Source: Trichobilharzia szidati (lineage: Eukaryota > Platyhelminthes > Trematoda > Strigeidida > Schistosomatidae). Taken from it: a stretch of 64,000 bases of DNA. The translations under genes were made by a program, and so were the position numbers. How positions within the stretch are numbered: position 1 is the first letter of the stretch; each line of letters starts with the position of its first letter. The notes under the pieces were generated by a model that was not told the DNA's origin, did not search any database, and saw nothing but the letters and a program-made list of their open reading frames with translations. Location: assembly GCA_944472155.2 (NCBI GenBank), contig OX235279.1, positions 149,938,199 to 150,002,198 of the forward strand. Direction: 5' to 3'. Positions 57,003 through 64,000 of the stretch are shown piece by piece.

Positions 57003-57359
57003 TTGAAAGACAGCATCATCTCTCTAGTTAATACTAATGACAAAGAAAATCAAATAAAGTCAGCAGATAAATCAAATTTAAATGCAGCTAGAAACGATAT
57101 AACATTGAATCCCTGCAGAAGTCAAAAATGGACGTTCAATAACAGTGGAATCTTCACGTTCAATAAATCCACCAATATTCGTCGTATGCAATTAGACCAG
57201 AACATACAGTTTCAGAGAAATGTCCAAACTCCACTCACCCCAATTCAAACACTCTCAGCTGCCACCACTAATGCCATAAAACTCTCACATCCGTCACCTC
57301 AAAGTTTTCTATGCCATTCATCTATTTGTGTTACTTATTTAGTTGTTAGCATTAGATGA
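57003..57359 (+). other. Open frame of 118 codons, function unknown
   Basis: ATG to TGA. The product is rich in N, S, T and K (NTNDKENQIKSADKSNLNAA, FNNSGIFTFNKSTNIRRMQL), with no membrane segment or known domain. Its second half (57205-57280) resembles 58058-58130, which looks like a reversed RTE tail, so at least part is repeat-derived. It could be an exon of an unseen gene; I do not claim that. Confidence 0.3.
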
Positions 57360-58044
57360 GGTAAACTTCTAATCAGTCATTTAGTCATTCGATCAGTTGA
57401 AGTCAAGTGTTTAATGCCTCCTGATCTCTTCAGGGAGTCTGATGTGTAGATGGTGTAGATGTGATGATAACTAATGTATATGTATACTATCCTTCAAGTA
57501 AAATGTACTTATTTGATGTCGATGAGAAACACTTAGTAAACCAAATGAGGCAAAACATATTTTCAGCACCTTTGATTTTAGCTGAGGTGTCCGCTTAGGT
57601 AACTACAGATAATGCACAAAACAGTCGAATGTAAAACGATGGAGTCTGAAATGATGCGGATGTTTGATTAAGTGCCTTCAGGTTAACCATTCAGTGAAAC
57701 AGTAGTCAGTACCTGATGATAAATGATGGTTGTAATGAAGCTATAGGCGTCTTGTTTTCTGAGTGTGGTTGCTTCTAAGATGTGATGAATTTGTAAGAGA
57801 ACTTAGCTGCATATCCTGTATTGTCGGTAATTTATTGTATTCACTCCGCTTAATCAACCGCACTTTCACTTTGCTCTTATTCTGACTGAATACACGTAAA
57901 CATTTCAATGAATTGTAATGGCCATTTGATGAAACAATATGTCTTTTTCATCCTGGAAACTGAATTCCAATTTAACCTCATAATATATCCAGCTCGATTG
58001 CTTTCAAAAACGAATTTATTAATATTACACGTTATTGTTCATTC
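57360..58044. other. AT-rich stretch, nothing recognised
   Basis: No repeat or domain recognised. Confidence 0.4.
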
Positions 58045-58135
58045 CTTTCGTGTCTAATGGAACATACAGTTTCAGCGAAATATCTAAACTCCACTCACTC
58101 CTCTACAAACACTCTCAGCTGTTACCAGTGATGCT
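58045..58135 (-). repeat. Short dispersed repeat, probably a reversed RTE tail
   Basis: tctaatggaacatacagttt, then caaacactctcagctgttac, similar to 57205-57280 and to the reversed RTE end at 43188. Confidence 0.5.
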
Positions 58136-58459
58136 CATAAACCTCTATTTCCATCCTCACAATATGTTATACATCTCAAGCTCAAAACAAGTACAACTCA
58201 TAGATTCCCACTCACTTCAAAATCAGTCGCCTACCCAGTGTCGCATACCAATTGAATCTGACTAACATACTTCCTCAGCACTGATACTCCCCCACCAGCC
58301 AGCCAGCCAGCGGATTCGCAATATCCACGAAGTGGAGTCAGTGTTGATGAAAGTATCCAGTAGCAGAAGCAGCAGCAACAGCCTCTTTGAAACCATTTCG
58401 CTGACTCACAAACCAGTACTCTCAACTGTCTAGAAGTAATGACTTCACATCAGTGATAA

Positions 58460-58880
58460 ACAAATTCGGATCTTCTTCGTTGTCGTGAATTCCGTAGATC
58501 TCCACACTGACTTCAGCTTAATGAATGTCTATCTTGCATATCTGATCAGTTGTAGGCTTCGAAAGCGTCAAGTGTGGAGGTGACTGCAGTTGGAACGATG
58601 ATGACTGTCTAGGTGAGTGGGAGAGATAACCCCCTTCAGATCTGTCTATCACATCGATGATGACTGGTGTTTGTTGTTTGTTGGTCGAGTATCTCCATCG
58701 ACTGCATATTTTCAAAGTCAGTCGCCTCTTCTCTCAACCTGTTGGATTTCACTTGTGCATTATTGGGTTTAGGTGACATGAGACATGATTTATCTGCGAA
58801 ATCTAGATCTTCTATGTTTCTTCTGTTGGTCGAACTTATATCCGCTGTTTCACTTCCAATGGTTCTGTTATATAACACCT
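58460..58880 (-). pseudogene. RTE-type LINE RT fragment, reversed
   Basis: The minus frame from 58878 reads NRTIGSETADISSTNRRNIE, DLDFADKSCLMSPKPNNAQV and KSNRLREEATDFENM, where intact RTE has LDFADDLCLLSH. The second catalytic aspartate has become lysine. It ends near 58460. Confidence 0.8.
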
Positions 58881-59154
58881 TTAATTTCCGAAAAAATTCA
58901 TTTTAGAGTATCAGGAAAAGTCGATGCGACCAATTAATGCTTTCCTGTTAAAACTTAGCCGATTTATTATTTTGAATAAAAAGTGTGCATTTGTCTTAAA
59001 TAACTTGAATCAAAACCGACTAGGAACATAAAAGTGGAGCCATAATGATAAGCCTTATTTCAGGCTGGTTACAGATGAGGGAAGATCCTGACCAGTAAGC
59101 AAGGCACAAGGTTTGAGTATAGCACTTGCGATACCCAGTGCGACATTCATAGAA

Positions 59155-59357
59155 GTTATCGCCGAGATAATAGAATGCTAACCAGCCATGCATGTGGTTT
59201 AGTCTCGATTCCCGACCAACGCCTAGCTGGTAGAAAGCCGGTAAAAGATAAAGGATTGAGCGTGAGTCTGGTAGCCCCTCTCTGTTAAGAGAACAATACT
59301 ACTGGTTCTCGCTTTTCAAAACCCGAGGCCATATGCTACACTCGGAACTCAAGCGAT
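59155..59357 (+). mobile_element. tRNA-derived SINE, RTE-tailed family, decayed
   Basis: gagataatagaatgctaacc, agccatgcatgtggtt, body (gaaagccggtaaaagataaa) and tail (gaggccatatgctacactcg). Confidence 0.65.
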
Positions 59358-60193
59358 GAAAACAAGATTCCGGGTCCTGATAAACTATTGATTCAAAGTG
59401 TACTGCAGTGACGAGTTTTTCAGTCTAGTGACTACATCGCAAACTAGATTGACTGAAAAAGAACTTAGTACTGCAAACTAGACAGCATTACTAAAGTTGC
59501 CTTCTAGTGATCAGTTAATTAATAGTTGATTACAGATCATTAGCCCCAGCAATAGATTTCCAGTCAGCGTCCGAATCCCTACTCGACTATTTTAGTCACC
59601 ATACCTCACTGCACAACAAGCGCAACTCATTGCCTGGTACACGAAGGAAGTTGTTCCGCGTAAATGAGTTCTAACTGAACTAAAAGTATTTATCAGTCCA
59701 ACTAGAGAATTCTATAAATATCGAGGTGATGAGGTAAACAAAAAAAAGAAATCGATAGAATATACCTTCAGTTACATTCTTAACTCGAAAACCTCATCTT
59801 TTTGAAAATGTAAGATCATTTCTTATTCATCGGTATAGAATATTAATCAGATCAAAGGTTATTTTAAATAAATCATAGCGATTTTCATATATTTAAAAAA
59901 AAGTCAGTCGCAAAATCCAAAATTCAAATTCTCATCAAAATCAGTTAATTTAATGAGGCGATAACGGTTAAGAAGTTGACCTATGAATTGGATGTAATTC
60001 GATATAGAGTAGAAAAAGAGTACGCATAAAATTTTCATTTAATCAGAACACCGTAATGATCATTCAGTAAATAAAATAACAATTTTAGTTTTCATGTTGT
60101 TGTTGTTTTTTTCTCAATAAGAATATTTAACTATTTTATCGAAATATGCTATTTTACAACATGAGTATGTAGTCTTAACAAATAACAGGTGAT
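59358..60193. other. AT-rich stretch, nothing recognised
   Basis: Non-coding; no recognised repeat. Confidence 0.4.
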
Positions 60194-60204
60194 ACTCATT
60201 TTAC

Positions 60205-60395
60205 GTGCGTCGGTGGTATAGCGGTTAGGACGCTCGCCGACCATGCAAATGGTCCGGGGTTCGATACCCGGCCGACGCACTCCTTTACCTCGCTGAGCCA
60301 GAAATAATGCTGGTAAAGAGGAGAGGTTGGGCATGAGGCTACCCTTAAGCCAACTAGCTTGAAGCCCTATGTTCACTGGGAACATAAGAAAAAAA
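60205..60395 (+). mobile_element. tRNA-derived SINE with 11-bp target duplication and internal deletion
   Basis: Flanked by actcattttac at 60194-60204 and 60396-60406. Well-kept head (tgcgtcggtggtatagcggt; B box ggggttcgatacccgg). About 40 bases of the body are missing: gaggctac jumps to ttaagccaactagcttg. Confidence 0.92.
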
Positions 60396-60884
60396 ACTCA
60401 TTTTACAAAAGATGACTCCCATCGCTCAGTATCCTAATGAAATGAATGATTAGCACTGGGCTCGAATCACAAAGATTGACATTATCACATTCAGGTGGAG
60501 GTATATTTAGCTGGCGGGTTCATAGTGGAACGAGACACTCGTAATGATCGCCAATAATTTCCATCTTAGGCCGGATAATATCAGACGAGTCCAGAATAAA
60601 ATGCATGGAGCTAACTATAGTTAACTTTGATAAACTAATCGTAAACTGTGTTGTAGTATTATTCCAACATTTGTAAATAACATTGGTTTTTGTGTACTAT
60701 TAATACTTGGTCTTTCATTTGCGGCTGCTCTTCTTGAAGATGTCATACCATATACTACTTATAAAAAATACCGTATACATTTGCTAAATATTTTACTCGC
60801 ATGAATAACCTTCTTGTTCCAAATGCTTACAAGATGAGTAAGAATTACTTCTAACTATTACTCAGCAGTTAATGACTATATGAG

Positions 60885-60977
60885 ACTCCATTATGGGTAA
60901 ATTTTGTTTTGATAAAGTCTCATAGTGTTATACAGTAATGTTTACTGATGACGTTTCGAGCACAATTTATTGCTCCC
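60885..60977 (+). repeat. Single arm of the PLE-type fold-back element
   Basis: actccattatgggtaaattt, ttatacagtaatgtttactg and atgacgtttcgagcacaa match the left arm at 62277-62380. No right partner is close; it runs straight into tRNA-like repeat sequence. Confidence 0.8.
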
Positions 60978-61019
60978 AGGTTTTCCAATGGTTCTCTAAT
61001 CAATGTCAGCTTATGATGA

Positions 61020-61440
61020 AATACTGTAACCAATCAACCAAATCCCTACAAACCAATACTTGGATATCAATGAGATGCTCCCTGGCGACTGGCCCTATTC
61101 AGGTAGGTAGTTACCTGGGGTTCCAGTGGGAAGTCGTGACCAGTAGGGTGCAGCAGGTCGGGTGTGAGAACAAATACTCACCGCAGACATTGGCTAGCGG
61201 TTGCGCTATATCGTGAATTGGCAGAAGATAGAATTCATGGGCCATTGGATAGGGTCCCAGCGGCTTAATGGTATACGAGCTCACCTTGTAACCAGAAGGT
61301 CCTGGGTTCGAATCCCGGTGGGTGCGTACTGCTGAAAAGTTCCAAACTAGGACGAAACAGCTGTCCAGTACTCCCAGGTCTTCCAATGGTTCTCCAACCA
61401 ATGTCAGCTCATAATGAAATCCTGTAACCAATATACGAGA
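61020..61440 (+). mobile_element. tRNA-like repeat carrying a hammerhead ribozyme
   Basis: Leader (aaatccctacaaaccaatac, gaagtcgtgaccagtagggt, ggtgtgagaacaaatactca), then a tRNA-like block from ggtcccagcggcttaatggt to a perfect B box (gggttcgaatcccgg, about 61304-61318), and the hammerhead at 61326-61371, followed by cttccaatggttctccaacc. The order promoter-then-hammerhead matches schistosome Sm-alpha-type elements. Confidence 0.82.
61326..61371 (+). ncRNA. Hammerhead ribozyme, near complete, core mutated
   Basis: Stem I: gtactg (61326-61331) pairs fully with cagtac (61366-61371). Core ctgaaaa (61332-61338) replaces ctgatga, so the essential G8 is A. Stem II is gttc/ggac (61339-61342 with 61350-61353, one G-U pair). 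Then gaa (61354-61356), stem III palindrome acagctgt (61357-61364) and the cleavage-site C (61365, in GTC). The G8 change is expected to destroy self-cleavage. Confidence 0.82.
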
Positions 61441-61609
61441 CTACTTAACCAAGTTTCAAAATTTGTCAGTCATCCTTTCCAGATATACAATTTAATATTT
61501 TTCCTCATTCCTGACTGAGCGGACTCCACTGGTCCCAACTTCTCAATAAAACTTAAGGAAACTTCGTCCTGTAGCCAGTCCTAGCCAGCAACAGAGGGAT
61601 TTCCAAGGG

Positions 61610-61795
61610 TTAGTTTGTAGAGATTTGATTTGTCTCAATTTTGACCATGTATTGACATCAGTCAGAGAACCACTTAGAACCGGAGAGTACCGGAAAGTTG
61701 TTTGGTCATAGTGGGCACTACACACCAACTGGGGTTAGAACCTAGGACCACCCGGCTATAAGACAAGCTCATAGACCATTCAGTCACTGAGAACA
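61610..61795 (-). mobile_element. tRNA-like repeat of the hammerhead-bearing family, reversed
   Basis: Plus strand: gacatcagtcagagaaccac, gaaccggagagtaccggaaa, and a reversed tRNA-like block (cgggtggtcctaggttctaa on minus). It lies back to back with 61800-62095. Confidence 0.7.
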
Positions 61796-61799
61796 AATA

Positions 61800-62095
61800 C
61801 ACACATACTGATGAAAATGGCTGGTGATTCGCGCCAAAATCACGAATTGGTAGAAGTTAGAATTCATGGGCCGTTGAGTCAGGTCCCAGTGAATGAATGA
61901 TCTACGAGCATGACTTGTAACCGGAATGTCCTGGGGTAGGAACAGTGGTGCATACTGTCAATGAGTTCCTAACTAGAACCAAACGGCTGTCCGGTACTCC
62001 CTGGTTCTAAGTGGTTCTCTGACTGATATCGACACGTGGTCAAACATGATGAACAAATCAAATCCCTATAAACTATCTCTTGAAAACAATTTGAT
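61800..62095 (+). mobile_element. tRNA-like repeat of the hammerhead-bearing family
   Basis: Body and tRNA-like block as in 61020-61440 (gaattggtagaagttagaat, gtcaggtcccagtgaatgaa). Hammerhead relic at about 61951-61998: tcaatga, gttc/gaac stem II, caa for gaa, acggctgt, C, cggtac. It ends with aaatccctataaactatctc, the same phrase that starts the other units, as if units were once in tandem. Confidence 0.75.
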
Positions 62096-62275
62096 GTTAT
62101 GTTGCCAGCTTACACTAAAAACCGACCTCCAATTGCGACTTTCTATGCGTTTTTAGAAATGAAGCTTGGATGAGAAGTTTTGAAAAGAGTTTTCTTTGCT
62201 GACCTACTTCTTTTTAGTTTAAATCACATGACTGTTTTTCTTGGTGATGCCTACTGTTTTAGATAACAAACACTT

Positions 62276-63318
62276 TACTCCATTATGGATAAGATTTTAT
62301 TTTCATAAATCACACAGTGTTACACAGTAATATTAACTGATGACCAAGTTTCGAGCACAAATTATTGCTCATAATCATATCAAGTCAATCACACAACTTG
62401 TTTCCTTCATTTATATACATGTGTGGAATTGACTAGATATTTGAATAAAAATCAATATGAGATAATGTACATTCAGAGATAATATTAGGACTCATCAAAT
62501 ACAATTAGATGGGAAATAAGACGAGTGTTTTTATAGTCATAATAAGTAACTTGTTAGAATGTTGTGATTTGCTTGAATTTAAATAGAATTTTGAGATTAT
62601 TTATTATCCTCTTCTGATTTGACTGGTGGTAAAATAAAAATAATTATGAAACTAGTAATGATAACACCTTGGCATAAGAATTTAGCCAAGGTAAGAATGG
62701 TTGACCCCGAGAAGATAAGTTATTTAGAAAAAAGCTCAGCAATTACACTACATGCAATAACACACAACCACACAATAGGGTGGGAGAGGGTTAAAATTCT
62801 AAGAAGTAATCTATGTAGGTGGAGAGAGAGATTGATTACTGAATCCTGGTTCATTGAATCTACACCCAACACATGCAACAGAAATGACTCAATGCAAATA
62901 CCAGAGATATGGAGGATATTATTACCACAAGTCAGTCAATTCGGAGGAGGATAATAAATAATCTCAAAATTCTATTTCAATTCAAGCACATCACAACATT
63001 CTAACAAGTTACTTATTCTGACTATAAAAACACTCGTCTTATTTCCCATCTAATTGTAATTGATCAATAACAGTCATATTATTATCTCTGAATGTACATT
63101 ATCTCATATTGATTTTTATTCAAATATCTAGTCAATTCCATACATACATATATAAATGAAGGAAAAAGTTGTGTGAGTAACTTGATATGATTATGAGCAA
63201 TAATTTGTGCTCGAAACGTCATCAGTTAATATTACTGTATAACACTGTGTGATTTATGAAAATAAAATCTTATCCATAATGGAGTTACACTCTACCACAG
63301 TGCCCAAGTTTTATACTT
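62276..63318 (+). mobile_element. Penelope-like element remnant inside long inverted arms, 13-bp target duplication
   Basis: Flanked by ataacaaacactt at 62263-62275 and 63319-63331. The left arm (about 62277-62613) mirrors the right arm (about 62947-63285) almost throughout, including the motif actgatgac...tttcgagcac and the gagca/tgctc hairpin. The centre encodes a PLE endonuclease C-terminus. The right end has ctaccacagtgcccaagttt, as at 46978-47254. Total 1043 bp. Confidence 0.88.
62619..62954 (+). pseudogene. PLE GIY-YIG protein, C-terminal fragment
   Basis: The open frame between the arms reads SSAITLHAITHNHTIGWERV, KILRSNLCRWRERLITESWF, IESTPNTCNRN and IPEIWRILLP. This is the pattern after the GIY-YIG core in PLE proteins: an H...HxIxW element, the glutamate of the ES pair, then an N-R-D-like end. 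The catalytic GIY-YIG half is absent. The start codon is not meaningful. Confidence 0.72.
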
Positions 63319-63599
63319 ATAACAAACACTTCACCTCGAATAGATGTTAGTGTCTCAGTTTTAACAAGATATTTTTCTCTAATAACACAGCGTTTTCAAA
63401 CCAACAAATTCTTAGTGGTCAGAGAAATCTCAACAAACGGATGAAATTGCCACGTCTTTTCGTATAACTTTTAAGTCATTTCACTAAGATGCATGTGATG
63501 GTGAGCCACCTAGTAGGGTGGCTACACTGGAAACTTCCCTGATAGACTCAGTCTGCATCAAACAAAAGAATAGACGCATGACGCTTGTTACTAGCTAGT

Positions 63600-63830
63600 A
63601 TCGAATCAAAGCATTTAATACAGTCTTACAGGAGGTCAATTGCGAGCCCGAACAGCTCAGTGGTAAAGTGTCTGATTACAGCACTGGGTGCCACGGATTC
63701 GAGTTACAGAGGGCACATGGGTCCCTTTAAGACTGAAGATACACCTTGCCGACTGCTAAATGTCAACAAGCACGAACCCCAAGTTTAAGGTGTCCTACCG
63801 ATTGTCTCCAACCGTAAAACGCTTTTGTTT
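63600..63830 (+). mobile_element. tRNA-like repeat
   Basis: gcgagcccgaacagctcagt (tRNA-like head), a B-box-like cacggattcgagttac, then gaagatacaccttgccgact and ctaaatgtcaacaagcacga. Same family as 50010-50240, sharing upstream sequence (cagtcttacaggaggtcaat). Confidence 0.75.
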
Positions 63831-63899
63831 TTGGTGAGTGAGTTGGCGATTCAATGGAAAAATACTCGACAGATACGTAGGTGCTCGGAGTTTTATTCC

Positions 63900-64000
63900 C
63901 AATGCATAACTATACCTCATCTAATTTGCCAGAAAACAGTAAGCCCTGAAACGCGAAAGGACGGATGTAAAGCTGACAACCCCACCCCATAGAAACAGTA
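63900..64000 (+). mobile_element. Partial SINE body at the window end
   Basis: gaaaggacggatgtaaagct and gacaaccccaccccatagaa resemble the body of the RTE-tailed SINE (ggttgggcatgaggctagca, accccatcctgtagaaataa). Cut by the window edge. Confidence 0.5.

Noticed and set aside
61262..61330. A functional tRNA gene
   Set aside because: The B box is perfect, but the anticodon and acceptor stems do not pair properly and a repeat body follows; it is the head of a tRNA-derived repeat.

Overview
This window is eukaryotic and repeat-rich, and it contains one recognisable host gene. The organism is almost certainly a blood fluke (Schistosoma or a close digenean). Four signs support this by recognition of sequence types, with no database search: RTE-type non-LTR retrotransposons resembling schistosome SR2/SR3, Penelope-like elements (PLEs) with a GIY-YIG endonuclease, short tRNA-derived repeats, and a Sm-alpha-type tRNA-like repeat carrying a hammerhead ribozyme core. 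Species cannot be settled from the window.

The host gene lies on the + strand. Its last two coding exons, 3518-3755 and 9921-10322, encode the C-terminal part of a Golgi Qb-SNARE of the GOSR1/GS28 type. They join in phase across a 6.2 kb intron (3756-9920). Upstream exons were not found and probably lie left of the window. The intron holds a retroelement tail, tRNA-like repeats, a complete-ended PLE insertion with a 12-bp target duplication (6885-8403), and a LINE 3' fragment. A possible poly(A) signal is at 11037-11042.

Layout. 1-2250: minus-strand LINE reverse transcriptase and a GC-richer segment. 2900-11050: the SNARE gene. 11050-15340: an RTE fragment, a fold-back repeat split by a SINE, and a LINE endonuclease piece. 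15342-22720 and 23418-29711: two long direct copies of one block, made of SINEs, PLE remnants, LINE remnants and a dead RTE element, with an RTE fragment exactly at the seam (22721-23417). 32080-36130: a minus-strand LINE broken by nested repeats, including a Sm-alpha-like repeat with a decayed hammerhead. 37130-38815: an RTE fragment split by a PLE. 40536-41830: a PLE with RT and GIY-YIG parts. 45285-46880: an RTE fragment folded into a palindrome. 46978-47254 and 62276-63318: two insertions with the same inverted arms, one empty and one carrying a PLE C-terminus. 50780-53400: two more PLEs. 54500-64000: RTE, SINE and hammerhead-bearing repeats.

The elements connect in three ways. The most common SINE ends in the same 3' tail as the RTE elements, which suggests that RTE machinery copies it. 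PLE copies carry inverted terminal arms, and empty arm pairs flanked by target duplications look like small non-autonomous derivatives. tRNA-like repeats carry hammerhead cores in several states of decay. Nearly all retroelement reading frames are broken by stops or frameshifts.
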